A stretch of DNA of 64,000 nucleotides from Coriobacteriaceae bacterium (GTDB lineage: Bacteria > Actinomycetota > Coriobacteriia > Coriobacteriales > Eggerthellaceae): NCBI GenBank assembly GCA_015062685.1, contig SUUE01000002.1:241036-305035 (forward strand). Reading direction: 5' to 3'. How positions within the stretch are numbered: the stretch's first letter is position 1; every line of letters begins with the position of its first letter. This document shows positions 25,790-34,238 of the stretch, in pieces. Under the pieces are notes generated by a model. That model was not told the DNA's origin. It saw only the letters and a list, made by a program, of their open reading frames with translations, and ran no database searches. The position numbers and the translations under genes are program-made.

Positions 25790-26641
25790 CTATTCCAAGC
25801 CTATGACGCGCTCGGGATGGGTGTAAACGGTGCAGCGCACGCCTCCGCGCGTGAATGCGATCACGGTTATGCCCAGGTCTTCCGCCAGCTCGACGCCCAA
25901 GCTCGTCGGAGCCGCATGGCTCACGAGGATGGGAGCCCCCATCTTCGACATCTTCAAGACGATTTCCGAAGACACGCGGCCCGAGAACGCGATGACCTTA
26001 TCGGAAAAGTCGACGCCGTCCAAAAAGCAGGATCCGTAAATGCGGTCGAGCACGTTGTTGCGTCCGACATCCTCATGGAACGACAGAACGTGGTCGCTGT
26101 CGGCTATGAGCCCTCCGTGAACGCCGCCCGTGCGTTTGAACATGGCCGAATGCCCCGTGACGAGCTCCATCAGCTCGAGGGCTCGCTCGGGGTGAATGCG
26201 CATGTCGCTCTCGACCCGCTTGCACAGCATGGCGTCCGTCGAGTAGTAGAACGAGGCGCGGGAACGGCCGCAGCATGAATTGATGTAGCGCTTCAAGAAC
26301 AGCTTGCTCGCGACGCTCTCCTCGTAGCCGTCGACTTGCACGCGCACGATGCCGTCGTCCTGCTTGATCGTCATGTCGCCCAGGCTGTTGCGCGTGCGAA
26401 CTACCCCCTCGCTCGCCAGGAAGCCCACAGCCATGTTCTCCAGCTCCCACGGGCTGCACACCACGGTTGCGAACTCGGACCCGTTTATGTAGACCGTGAG
26501 CGGCGACTCGATCGTCACCTCTTCTTCGATTTCGCTGAACCCCGAGCCCGAAACGTAGCGCACCGCCTTCACACGCGCCGGATCGTCGATGGCGGATGCT
26601 TCGTCCGCCGACAAAAGCGCGCACTCGTCTGAAATGGTCAC
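25790..26641 (-). CDS. fdhD: Sulfurtransferase FdhD for formate dehydrogenase cofactor
   Basis: FdhD moves sulfur from a cysteine desulfurase to the molybdopterin cofactor so that formate dehydrogenase becomes active. The 283-residue protein has CSPWELENMAVGFLASEGVV, a cysteine pair C123-C124 in INSCCGRSR at the position of the catalytic CxxC of E. coli, GGVHGGLI, HEDVGRNNVLDRIYG and SGRVSSEIVLKMSKMGAPI. The adjacent cysteines rather than CxxC are a variant seen in other FdhD proteins. It is transcribed divergently from selA across a 126-base shared promoter region. Confidence 0.93.
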   Translation of the reverse strand: MTISDECALLSADEASAIDDPARVKAVRYVSGSGFSEIEEEVTIESPLTVYINGSEFATVVCSPWELENMAVGFLASEGVVRTRNSLGDMTIKQDDGIVRVQVDGYEESVASKLFLKRYINSCCGRSRASFYYSTDAMLCKRVESDMRIHPERALELMELVTGHSAMFKRTGGVHGGLIADSDHVLSFHEDVGRNNVLDRIYGSCFLDGVDFSDKVIAFSGRVSSEIVLKMSKMGAPILVSHAAPTSLGVELAEDLGITVIAFTRGGVRCTVYTHPERVIGLE

Positions 26642-26767
26642 CTCATAAGTCCTATCTAACGCTATACCGAATCTCGTTGATTATCATAGCCGCTGTTTAC
26701 ATCGATGATGGCTATATTCAGGGAAACGTGCTAGGATTCCCGATTCTGTGTCATATGAGGTGGTGCA
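26642..26767. promoter_or_regulatory. Divergent promoter region fdhD-selA
   Basis: This AT-richer 126-base gap has an ATAGCC/GGCTAT inverted pair near 26685-26715 and a GAGGTGGTG ribosome site before selA. It probably holds both start sites. No known operator was recognised. Confidence 0.4.
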
Positions 26768-28204
26768 ATGGAGGAACGGTTGCGCGCAGAAGCGCTCAGA
26801 AGCCTTCCGCAAGTCGATGAAATACTCAGGCATCCGTACATGGAGGCCTCTCTCGCATTGGTTGGACGCGAGCCTGCAGCAGACGCGGCCCGCGAGGCCA
26901 TCTCCCACGTGCGCGGCGAGATACTCTCGGGGAACGCAAGCGATGCCGACGCCGACGAGATCGCCCGAGACGCCGCTCGGAGGGCGCAAGCGCTCGTCGA
27001 GCCGAGCATGCGACGCGTGGTGAACGCATCCGGCGTCATCATCCACACGAACCTCGGCCGCTCAACGCTGGCAGCTGAAGCCGTTGAAGCCGTGAACCAG
27101 GTCATGCGCGGCTACTCGACGCTCGAATACGATACGGCCACGATGTCGCGTGGGAGCCGCCACTCGCATTGCGAGTCACTCATCTGCACCCTCACGGGCG
27201 CTGAAGCGGCGATAGCCGTGAACAACAACGCCGCCGCCGTCATGATGGTGCTTTCGGAGTTCGCCTCGGAGCGCGAGGCGGTTGTATCGCGCGGCGAGCT
27301 CGTCGAGATCGGAGGGTCCTTCCGCATCCCCGACATCATGGCGCTCTCCCATGCGCGCATGGTCGAGGTGGGCACGACGAACAAGACGCACCTCGGCGAT
27401 TACGAGCGCGCGCTCACTCCCGAAACGGCCATGCTGCTCAAGGTGCACCCATCGAACTACCGCATGATCGGCTTCACCGAAGACGTCGACATTTCGCAGT
27501 TGCGCAAGCTCGCCGACGAGCATGCCGCCGAAGGGGAAGAACGCCCCCTCGTATACGAAGACCAAGGTTCGGGAGCGCTCCTGCACCTGGATGCGTTCGG
27601 CACGTACGCAGAGCCCACGGTGGCCGCATCCCTGCGGGCTGGCGCCGACATAGTCTCTTTCTCGGGGGACAAGCTCCTCGGCGGCCCGCAAGCGGGCATC
27701 ATCGTCGGGCGCCGCGAGCTCATCGAACGCCTGAAGGCCAACCCTCTCGCACGCGCGCTCCGGCTTGACAAGATGACCATCGCGGCCCTCGAGGCCACGC
27801 TGAGGTTGTACCTGCACCCCGAAGAGGCCCTGCGCAAGGTGCCCACCCTGCGCATGCTCACCGAAAGCGCCGAAGACGTACGGGCACGAGCGGAGTCACT
27901 GCTCGACAGCGTGGCCAAGCTCCTCCCCGAGGGCAGCGCGAACCTCACGGTCGTGCCCGAGATATCGCGCGCCGGAGGGGGCTCTCTCCCCATGTGCGAT
28001 ATCCCCACCTACGCGCTCGAGGTGCGCTTCCTCCGCGGGAACGCGCAGGATTGCGGACGCCACCTCGTGCAGGACTGTCCCGTCCCCATCGTCGCGCGCA
28101 TTAGCCACGAGGTGGTCCTCTGCGATGCGCGCACGCTCACAGGCGATGACGAGATGCGCCTTGTCGCAGGAGGAATTGCAAGCTATTTCGAAACCGTCCA
28201 GTGA
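26768..28204 (+). CDS. selA: L-seryl-tRNA(Sec) selenium transferase
   Basis: SelA is a PLP enzyme that converts Ser-tRNA(Sec) to Sec-tRNA(Sec) with selenophosphate. The 478-residue length is normal. Visible motifs are RRVVNASGVIIHTNLGRS, YDTATMSRGSRHSHCE, AEAAIAVNNNAAAV, KVHPSNYRMIGFTE and the PLP-lysine motif SGDKLLGGPQAG with Lys302. The N-terminal helical domain (LPQVDEILRHP) that binds tRNA(Sec) is present. selB starts 29 bases downstream, so the two are one transcription unit. Confidence 0.96.
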   Translation: MEERLRAEALRSLPQVDEILRHPYMEASLALVGREPAADAAREAISHVRGEILSGNASDADADEIARDAARRAQALVEPSMRRVVNASGVIIHTNLGRSTLAAEAVEAVNQVMRGYSTLEYDTATMSRGSRHSHCESLICTLTGAEAAIAVNNNAAAVMMVLSEFASEREAVVSRGELVEIGGSFRIPDIMALSHARMVEVGTTNKTHLGDYERALTPETAMLLKVHPSNYRMIGFTEDVDISQLRKLADEHAAEGEERPLVYEDQGSGALLHLDAFGTYAEPTVAASLRAGADIVSFSGDKLLGGPQAGIIVGRRELIERLKANPLARALRLDKMTIAALEATLRLYLHPEEALRKVPTLRMLTESAEDVRARAESLLDSVAKLLPEGSANLTVVPEISRAGGGSLPMCDIPTYALEVRFLRGNAQDCGRHLVQDCPVPIVARISHEVVLCDARTLTGDDEMRLVAGGIASYFETVQ

Positions 28205-28233
28205 GACGGCCAGCACAAAATCGGAGGATATTC

Positions 28234-30159
28234 ATGGCACACCAGCCCGACCTGATTCTCGGAACGGCGGGGCACATCGACCACGGCAAATCGGCGCTCG
28301 TCCAAGCGCTTACAGGCACCGACCCCGACAGGCTCAACGAGGAAAAGCAACGCGGCATAACCATCCAGCTCGGTTTCGCGCAGCTCGAGCTCCCGAGCGG
28401 GCGCGCCATGGGCGTCATCGACGTGCCCGGGCACGAGCGCTTCGTGAAGCAAATGATAGCCGGCGCGACGGGCGTCGATGTGGCGCTCCTCGTCATAGCC
28501 GCAGACGATGGTATCATGCCCCAGACCATCGAGCACCTTGCCGTGCTCCAGACGCTCGGCGTGAGCACGTGCATCGTGGCGCTGACCAAAGCGGACTTGG
28601 TCGACGAGGATTGGCTCGAATTCGTTTCCGGCGAAGTGGCGGGCTTCCTCGCCAACACACCTTACGCAGACGCGCCCATCGTGGCGGTCTCGAGCAAGAC
28701 GGGACGCGGCCTCGACGAGCTGAAAGCCGCGATCGAAGGCGCCTGCGGCCACGCCGAACGCCCCAATCACGGCTTGGCGGCTCGTCTCCCCATCGACCGC
28801 GTCTTCACCATCAAGGGCGCGGGAACCGTTGTCACGGGCACGCTTTGGAGCGGCACCGTGAGCATCGGCGACGAGCTCGAATCGCTCGGCAACGGCAAAT
28901 CGTACCGGGTGCGCGGCGTCCAGGAGCACAGCACGCCGATCGAGCAAGCCCACGCAGGCAACCGCGTCGCGCTCAATCTTGCGGATGCGTCGACAGACGA
29001 GCTGGCGCCCGGCCACTTCCTTTGCACGCCCGGCGCCGTCCAGATGACCGACCGATTCGATTGCACGCTCACCTACCTCGACGTCTCGAAGCGCGAAAAG
29101 CCGCTCGCCACGGGTTCCCGCATGCACGTGGCCCATGGCACGCGCGAGGTTATCGGGCGCGTGCTCTTTTGCGACAAGCTGCAAAAACTCGGCTCCGGAG
29201 AGACAGCCTATGCACAGATAAGGCTCGAAGAGCCGCTGCCCGTCCGCTCGGGCGACAGGTTCGTCGTGCGCACGTACTCCCCCACCTTGGTGGCCGGCGG
29301 CGGCGAGGTGCTCCTCGCGCGCCCGCGCCGTCAAACCAATCTGAACGAAACGATGCACGCGCTGCTCGACGCCCTGCGCGAGGGCGATAGGAATCGCGCG
29401 GTCGCGCTCGCAGTTGCAGTCCATCCTACGCCCGTCACGTGCGAGCGCATCGCAACCTTCATCGGCGATGACCGCGAAATCGTCGTACGGAACCTCGAAG
29501 GTCAAGCCACGCAGGGCGCTATCATGACGTTCGGCAAGGCTGGTGGCGAAAAGTTCTACACAACGCAGCCGGTCTTGCGCAAGATCGCAGGCTCAATCGA
29601 CCGCGCGCTCATAACCTTCCACAGCGACAACCCGGCCGAAGCGGGCATGGCGAAGGGGGCTCTCCGGCGCAAATGCTGCCCCAATATGAGCGATGCATGC
29701 TTCGATGCGCTCGTCGAGCAGCTCGCGTCATCGGGCGCTGTTGTCGCGCGCGAGGGCCTCATCGGCCATCCGAGCGCCCAAGGGTCCGCGCAGCGTATCG
29801 TCGACAACGCAGCCGACGATCTCGCCGCGCTCTTGGCCGCGCAAGGCATGATGCCCGAAACGTTGCCCTATCTCGCAAAGCATTCGGGGCTTTCGACGCA
29901 GATGGCGAGCAAGGCAATGGGAGCCCTTGTCGAAGCAGGCCGCGCCTACCGCGTCTCAAACGAGCTCTTCTTCGACGCGAAGGCCGTCGCAGACGCAAAG
30001 GGCCGCATCGCCAGCCACCTGCAGGCGGGCAAACCCGGCACCGCAGCTGCGCTCAAAGAGGCCATGGGCACCTCGCGCAAGTTCGCCATGCCCCTCCTCG
30101 AGCGCTTCGATGCCGAAGGGTTCACGAAGCGCGAGGGCGACGTTCGCACGCTCGCCTAG
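28234..30159 (+). CDS. selB: Selenocysteine-specific elongation factor SelB
   Basis: SelB is a GTPase that delivers Sec-tRNA(Sec) to the ribosome at UGA codons marked by a SECIS hairpin. The 641-residue protein has G1 GTAGHIDHGKSALVQAL, G2 RGITIQLGF, G3 DVPGHERFVKQM and the G4 motif TKAD. Translation-factor barrel domains follow, then C-terminal winged-helix segments (for example FITFHSDN-like and KHSGLSTQMASKAMGALVEAGR) that bind SECIS. The ATG at 28234 has GGAGG seven bases upstream; an upstream in-frame ATG at 28201 lacks family similarity. tRNA-Sec follows 74 bases later. Confidence 0.96.
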   Translation: MAHQPDLILGTAGHIDHGKSALVQALTGTDPDRLNEEKQRGITIQLGFAQLELPSGRAMGVIDVPGHERFVKQMIAGATGVDVALLVIAADDGIMPQTIEHLAVLQTLGVSTCIVALTKADLVDEDWLEFVSGEVAGFLANTPYADAPIVAVSSKTGRGLDELKAAIEGACGHAERPNHGLAARLPIDRVFTIKGAGTVVTGTLWSGTVSIGDELESLGNGKSYRVRGVQEHSTPIEQAHAGNRVALNLADASTDELAPGHFLCTPGAVQMTDRFDCTLTYLDVSKREKPLATGSRMHVAHGTREVIGRVLFCDKLQKLGSGETAYAQIRLEEPLPVRSGDRFVVRTYSPTLVAGGGEVLLARPRRQTNLNETMHALLDALREGDRNRAVALAVAVHPTPVTCERIATFIGDDREIVVRNLEGQATQGAIMTFGKAGGEKFYTTQPVLRKIAGSIDRALITFHSDNPAEAGMAKGALRRKCCPNMSDACFDALVEQLASSGAVVAREGLIGHPSAQGSAQRIVDNAADDLAALLAAQGMMPETLPYLAKHSGLSTQMASKAMGALVEAGRAYRVSNELFFDAKAVADAKGRIASHLQAGKPGTAAALKEAMGTSRKFAMPLLERFDAEGFTKREGDVRTLA

Positions 30160-30209
30160 CGCTTTGACGCGCTTTTTTCGCTTTTCCGGCCATTTGGATG
30201 CAAGTGGTA

Positions 30210-30215
30210 TATACT
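30210..30215 (+). promoter_or_regulatory. Possible -10 element for tRNA-Sec
   Basis: TATACT in the context TGGTATATACT lies 18 bases before the tRNA 5' end. No clear -35 is seen, so the tRNA may also be read through from selB. Confidence 0.4.
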
Positions 30216-30233
30216 GCACGGCGGCAGCTCTAT

Positions 30234-30331
30234 GGGGGCGGATGGATCCCTGGTGGGTCCCGCGGTCTTCAAAACCGTTGTGAGGCACGCAGAATGTCTT
30301 GGGTGTGTTCGATTCGCACACGTCCCCGCCA
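30234..30331 (+). tRNA. selC: tRNA-Sec (anticodon UCA)
   Basis: The gene is 98 bases including an encoded CCA. The anticodon TCA is at 30269-30271 in a 7-base loop closed by a 5-bp stem. Features of tRNA-Sec are the 6-bp D stem (GGATCC/GGGTCC with loop CTGGT), a long variable arm and a long acceptor helix (GGGGGCG with CGTCCCC, one G-U). The expected eighth acceptor pair would be G-A as read here. The T arm is GTGTG-TTCGATT-CGCAC. A T6 run follows the CCA. Confidence 0.93.
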
Positions 30332-30587
30332 TTTTTTCTCCCCATTCACTCACGGTCCCGCACGCGCACGCTTACCGAAAACACCTTGGGTTGCTAGTCG
30401 CGTTGAACTAGCATCTCATATTGGCGTAGCGGTCAAGGCCTGCGGTTATTCTGCACCGAGGCATTTCTGCGGACCGCTTATCACCATTATAGGAATGGCG
30501 CATCTATCCCTTTCTGCGAGGGCTTCCGCCTAAGCTTCCGTATGCTCAGAAGCAAATCCTACCTATGCGAAAACGAGAGAGGGACCA
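30332..30587 (+). other. Intergenic region between tRNA-Sec and the DCCP reductase gene
   Basis: No gene is seen in these 256 bases. TGCTAGT (392-398) and ACTAGCA (407-413) form a short dyad. An ATTATA-type hexamer lies near 30487, so the reductase operon may have its own promoter here. Confidence 0.35.
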
Positions 30588-31862
30588 ATGGATAAGAATC
30601 ACCAGATGTGGACCGATCTGGGCATGGACATCGAGACCCATGACCAGCTTTGCGAAGTGTTGCCTCAGGCGTTCGGCGATGTATTCCTTTCGCAGGAGAA
30701 CCGCCCCGCGGGCATGGCGTTTTGGGACATGGTCGTCGCCGACGTGCACGGCATCCGCCCTTCCGAGCTCATTGCAGCTCAGGCTGAGGGCAAGAAGGTG
30801 TTCGGCACGTTCTGCACCTACGTGCCCGACGAGGTTGTCATCGCCGGCGACGGCATCGTGACGGGCCTCTGCGGCGGCTCCCAGTTCTGGGTGCCCGAAG
30901 GCGAGAAACACCTCCCCGCCGATATGTGCCCGCTCATCAAGGCTTCGCTTGGAGCGCGCCTCGGCCGCACGTGCCCGTTCTTCCGCATTGCAGACGAGAT
31001 CATCGGCGAGACCACGTGCGACGGCAAGAAGAAGATGTACGAGATCATGGCGCAGGACGTGCCGATGCACATCATGAACCTGCCGAACATGAAGCGCCCT
31101 CAGGACGTCGCCGCATTCGCGGACGAGATCGCCCTGCTCAAGGCTAACGTCGAAGAGGTCACCGGCAACGAAATCACCGCCGAGAAGCTCGCAGCGGCCA
31201 TCAAGGTCATCAACGAGCGCCGCAAGGCCCTCGCCCGCGTGTACGAGACGCGCAAGAACGCCGATGTCATCCCCATCTCCGGCACGGACGCCCTGCTCAT
31301 GATGCAGATCGCGTTCTTCGACGACCCCGTCCGTTGCGCCGAGATGGCCAACAAGCTGGCTGACGAGCTCGAGCAGCGCATCGCTGACGGCGTTTCCGTG
31401 TTCCCCGCGGGCACGAAGCGCATCCTGCTCACCGGCACGCCGCTGGCCATCCCCAACTGGAAGCTCCACCACATCATCGAGACGAGCGGCGCGGCCATCG
31501 TGTGCGAGGAGAACTGCACCGGCACCAAGTTCTTCACGAACTACGTGGACGAATCGCAGACCACGCTCGAGGGCATGTACCAGGCGCTCGCCGAGCGTTA
31601 CATGAAGATCAACTGCGCGTGCTTCACTCCCAACGCGGCACGCATAGACGAGGTGCTGAAGCTCGCGAAGGAATACGAGGTTGACGGCGTGATCAACACG
31701 AACCTCAAGTTCTGCACGACCTTCAAGACCGAAGCCCCGGCGCTCGAGAAGGCGCTGGAGGAAGCCGGCATCCCCGTGCTCGACATCGAGACCGACTACA
31801 CCGACAACGACGCCGGCCAGCTGCGCACGCGCGTCGAGGCGTTCGTCGAGATGCTCGGCTAA
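30588..31862 (+). CDS. Double-cubane-cluster protein, 2-hydroxyacyl-CoA dehydratase-like reductase
   Basis: The 424-residue protein belongs to the 2-hydroxyglutaryl-CoA dehydratase D/HgdB-like family, in the branch known as double-cubane-cluster proteins (YjiM-like). Likely cluster ligands include FGTFCTYVPDEVV, GLCGGSQFW, ADMCPLIKASLGARLGRTCPFF and TNLKFCTTFK. Such proteins receive ATP-energised low-potential electrons from a small [4Fe-4S] activator ATPase, and a gene for one lies five genes downstream. It opens the block between tRNA-Sec and selD, so a role in selenium reduction or donation is suggested by context only. GAGAGAGGGACC precedes the ATG. Confidence 0.85.
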   Translation: MDKNHQMWTDLGMDIETHDQLCEVLPQAFGDVFLSQENRPAGMAFWDMVVADVHGIRPSELIAAQAEGKKVFGTFCTYVPDEVVIAGDGIVTGLCGGSQFWVPEGEKHLPADMCPLIKASLGARLGRTCPFFRIADEIIGETTCDGKKKMYEIMAQDVPMHIMNLPNMKRPQDVAAFADEIALLKANVEEVTGNEITAEKLAAAIKVINERRKALARVYETRKNADVIPISGTDALLMMQIAFFDDPVRCAEMANKLADELEQRIADGVSVFPAGTKRILLTGTPLAIPNWKLHHIIETSGAAIVCEENCTGTKFFTNYVDESQTTLEGMYQALAERYMKINCACFTPNAARIDEVLKLAKEYEVDGVINTNLKFCTTFKTEAPALEKALEEAGIPVLDIETDYTDNDAGQLRTRVEAFVEMLG

Positions 31863-31888
31863 GACGCAAGAGGAAACGGCGAGCAACC

Positions 31889-32197
31889 ATGAGCAACCTA
31901 GCTGACCGAATCGAGGATGCGAAACTGGACAACCCGGGAACGCAGATCGACTGCTACGTGCTGTTCTCGAGCCATACCGACGCCATGCAGCTCTTCGAGC
32001 TCGCACGCAAGTCGGGGCTGGGCGCTCGCATATCGACCACGCCGCGGCAAGCACGCTCGTGCTGCGGCGTGGCCCTGCTCGTCAATTGCGACGACGCAGT
32101 GGCCGTGGAAGACGCGGCGCGGGAGAACGGCATACCGTTCGAGGACATCGTGCCGCTTCCGAAGCAGATTGACCCAAAGCGCGATGTATATTGCTGA
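31889..32197 (+). CDS. DUF3343 protein, putative Se/S carrier (first)
   Basis: The 102-residue protein starts the family region at YVLFSSHTDAMQLFELARKSG and carries the conserved STTPRQARSCCGVALLV with Cys-Cys, plus another Cys at the very C terminus (RDVYC). DUF3343 proteins occur mostly beside selenium genes, and a carrier role for Se or S has been proposed from that association. It lies 26 bases after the double-cubane gene and 46 before yedF. A second, shorter DUF3343 gene follows at 33990. Confidence 0.82.
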   Translation: MSNLADRIEDAKLDNPGTQIDCYVLFSSHTDAMQLFELARKSGLGARISTTPRQARSCCGVALLVNCDDAVAVEDAARENGIPFEDIVPLPKQIDPKRDVYC

Positions 32198-32243
32198 AGA
32201 CCACGAGCAGACAGAACGCTTTACAGAACGAGGAGATAGTGCA

Positions 32244-32843
32244 ATGGAAATGACCGTTGATGCCCTGGGCGACAAATGCCCGGTGCCCGTCGTCAAGGCG
32301 AAGAAGGCCCTTGCGACCATGAACGAGGGAACGCTCGAAGTGCTCGTCGACAACAAGACGTCGGTTACCAACCTCGAGAGCTTCGCGAAATCGCAAAACT
32401 GCGAGGCCGCTACCGAGCAGCTCGCCGAAGACAAGTATTCCGTGAAGATCGTGAAAACGGCCGAAAGCGCCGCTGCTGCCGCCGCAGCCAACGGAACGGG
32501 CGGGATCGGCCCGCGCGTGGTGGTCGTACCATCGGCCTGCATGGGCCATGGGGACGACGAACTCGGCGGCATCCTGATCAAGGCCTTCGTCTTCGCGCTG
32601 ACCCAGCAAGACGACCTTCCCGACAGCATCCTGTTCTACAACGGCGGCGTGAAGCTGACGGTCGAGGGGTCACCCGTGCTCGACGACCTGAACAAGCTCG
32701 CCTGCGCGGGAGTCGAGATTCTCTCCTGCGGCACGTGCCTCAAGCACTACGGCATCGAGGACAAGCTTGCGGTTGGCGAAGCGACCAACATGTACGTCAT
32801 CGTCGAGAAGCAGTTGCAGGCGGGAGTCGTCGTACGTGCCTAG
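32244..32843 (+). CDS. yedF: Selenium metabolism protein YedF (TusA plus DsrE-like)
   Basis: The N-terminal TusA-like domain has MTVDALGDKCPVPVVKAKKAL with the persulfide-type cysteine in CPVP. An Ala-rich linker (ESAAAAAAANGTG) leads to a DsrE-like domain with VVPSACMGHGDDELGG and VEILSCGTCLKHYGI. This two-domain form (199 residues) is the YedF type found with selD. It could hold Se or S as a perselenide or persulfide for SelD. AGGAG lies eight bases before the ATG. The next gene begins inside its last codons. Confidence 0.88.
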   Translation: MEMTVDALGDKCPVPVVKAKKALATMNEGTLEVLVDNKTSVTNLESFAKSQNCEAATEQLAEDKYSVKIVKTAESAAAAAAANGTGGIGPRVVVVPSACMGHGDDELGGILIKAFVFALTQQDDLPDSILFYNGGVKLTVEGSPVLDDLNKLACAGVEILSCGTCLKHYGIEDKLAVGEATNMYVIVEKQLQAGVVVRA

Positions 32844-33990
32844 CTCGATGTACTTCGACAACGCCGCCACCACACGCCTCAAGCCCCCGGAGGTCGCCAA
32901 AGCGGTAGCCGAGGCCATAACGTCGTTCGGCGGCGTGGGCCGCGGCGTCCACGAGGCGTCCATCGACGCCGGCTTGACCGTATACGCCGCACGGCAGAAG
33001 GTCTCCAACATGCTCGGGGGCCCGGGGCCCAAGAGCGTTGCGTTCGCCTCGAACGCAACGGAAGCACTCAACGTTGCCATCCAGGGGCTGTTGAAACCCG
33101 GCGATCACGCCATCACGACGGCGGCATCGCACAATTCGGTGCTCAGGCCGCTATTTCGCATGGAAGACGAGCACGAGGTCAACGTTACCGTCGTCTCAAT
33201 CGGGAGCGACGGGACGCTCGACTACGACGAGCTCGATGCCGCTTTCCGCCCCAACACGCGCCTGGTGGCCGTTACGCATGCGTCGAACCTCACGGGTGAC
33301 GTGTACGACATCGCGCGCCTCGCGGCCATCGCCCACGACCATGGCGCGACCATCGTCGTCGACGCGGCGCAAACGGCGGGCTTGGTTCCCATAAACATGA
33401 AGGAGCAGGGCATCGACATCGTTTGCTTCACCGGCCACAAGAGCCTGTTCGGCCCCCAAGGCACCGGCGGGCTCTGCGTTGCCGAGGGAATCGACATCGA
33501 GCCGCTGAAGGAAGGCGGCACGGGCACGCACAGCTATGACAGGCGCCAGGTTTCGTTTATGCCCGAACGGCTTGAAGCCGGCACGTTGAACGCACACGGA
33601 ATTGCGGGCCTGCTCGCAGGCGTCGAGTACATCGAGAAGAAGGGCGTCGAAGCCATCCACGACGAGACGATCGCCCTGGCCAACCGATTCGAGGAGGGCG
33701 TGCGCGCGCTCCCCGGCGTAGCCGTCTACGGCGGGCACGCCGGCATTGGCCGCACGGGAATCGTCGCAATTAACATCGGCGCATGCGATTCGGCCATGAT
33801 TGCCGACATGCTCTCGACGGCTTACGGCATGTGCACCAGAGCAGGCGCGCACTGCGCGCCGCTCATGCACGAATCGCTCGGCACGAGCAACCAGGGAGCC
33901 GTAAGGTTCAGCTTCTCGCATTTCAACACTGTGGAAGAAGTGGATGCTGCCATCGCCGCGGTGGCAGCCCTTGCGAAAGAGCTCGCCTAA
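32836..33990 (+). CDS. Cysteine desulfurase/selenocysteine lyase family PLP enzyme
   Basis: This class V aminotransferase-fold protein of about 384 residues has YFDNAATTRLKPPEV, GGVGRGVHEAS, FASNATEALN, ITTAASHNSVLRP, VVDAAQTAGLVPI and the PLP lysine motif FTGHKSLFGPQGTGG. The catalytic cysteine region is GMCTRAGAHCAPL. It is likely to release Se or S from (seleno)cysteine. The GTG at 32836 has GGGAG six bases upstream and overlaps yedF by eight bases; an ATG at 32848 has no ribosome site. Its stop codon overlaps the next ATG (TAATG). These couplings suggest stoichiometric synthesis with YedF and DUF3343. Confidence 0.88.
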   Translation: MPSSMYFDNAATTRLKPPEVAKAVAEAITSFGGVGRGVHEASIDAGLTVYAARQKVSNMLGGPGPKSVAFASNATEALNVAIQGLLKPGDHAITTAASHNSVLRPLFRMEDEHEVNVTVVSIGSDGTLDYDELDAAFRPNTRLVAVTHASNLTGDVYDIARLAAIAHDHGATIVVDAAQTAGLVPINMKEQGIDIVCFTGHKSLFGPQGTGGLCVAEGIDIEPLKEGGTGTHSYDRRQVSFMPERLEAGTLNAHGIAGLLAGVEYIEKKGVEAIHDETIALANRFEEGVRALPGVAVYGGHAGIGRTGIVAINIGACDSAMIADMLSTAYGMCTRAGAHCAPLMHESLGTSNQGAVRFSFSHFNTVEEVDAAIAAVAALAKELA

Positions 33991-34229
33991 TGCGCGAGAA
34001 GACCTTGAAAGTCGTGATGACGTTCGGCTCGACGGCCGACGCCCTCGCCATGGAAGGAGCCGCGCGCGAACACGGTTTGCCGGGACGCATCATTCCCGTG
34101 CCTTCCGAAGTGGATGCAGGCTGCGGGTTGGCCTGGTGCGCAGACGTCTCCGACCGAACAGAGCTGCTCTCGCAAACCGAATCGCACGGCCTCGCTTACG
34201 AGGACGTGTTCGAAATACCAATGTACTGA
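33990..34229 (+). CDS. DUF3343 protein, putative Se/S carrier (second)
   Basis: The 79-residue paralogue of the DUF3343 gene at 31889 begins LKVVMTFGSTADALAMEGAAREHGLPGRIIPVPSE. It has two cysteines in DAGCGLAWCAD. It is shorter than the first copy, has single separated cysteines in place of Cys-Cys, and lacks the C-terminal Cys. It overlaps the PLP-enzyme stop codon by one base and precedes the activator gene by nine bases. Confidence 0.8.
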   Translation: MREKTLKVVMTFGSTADALAMEGAAREHGLPGRIIPVPSEVDAGCGLAWCADVSDRTELLSQTESHGLAYEDVFEIPMY

Positions 34230-34238
34230 GGAGCGCGT

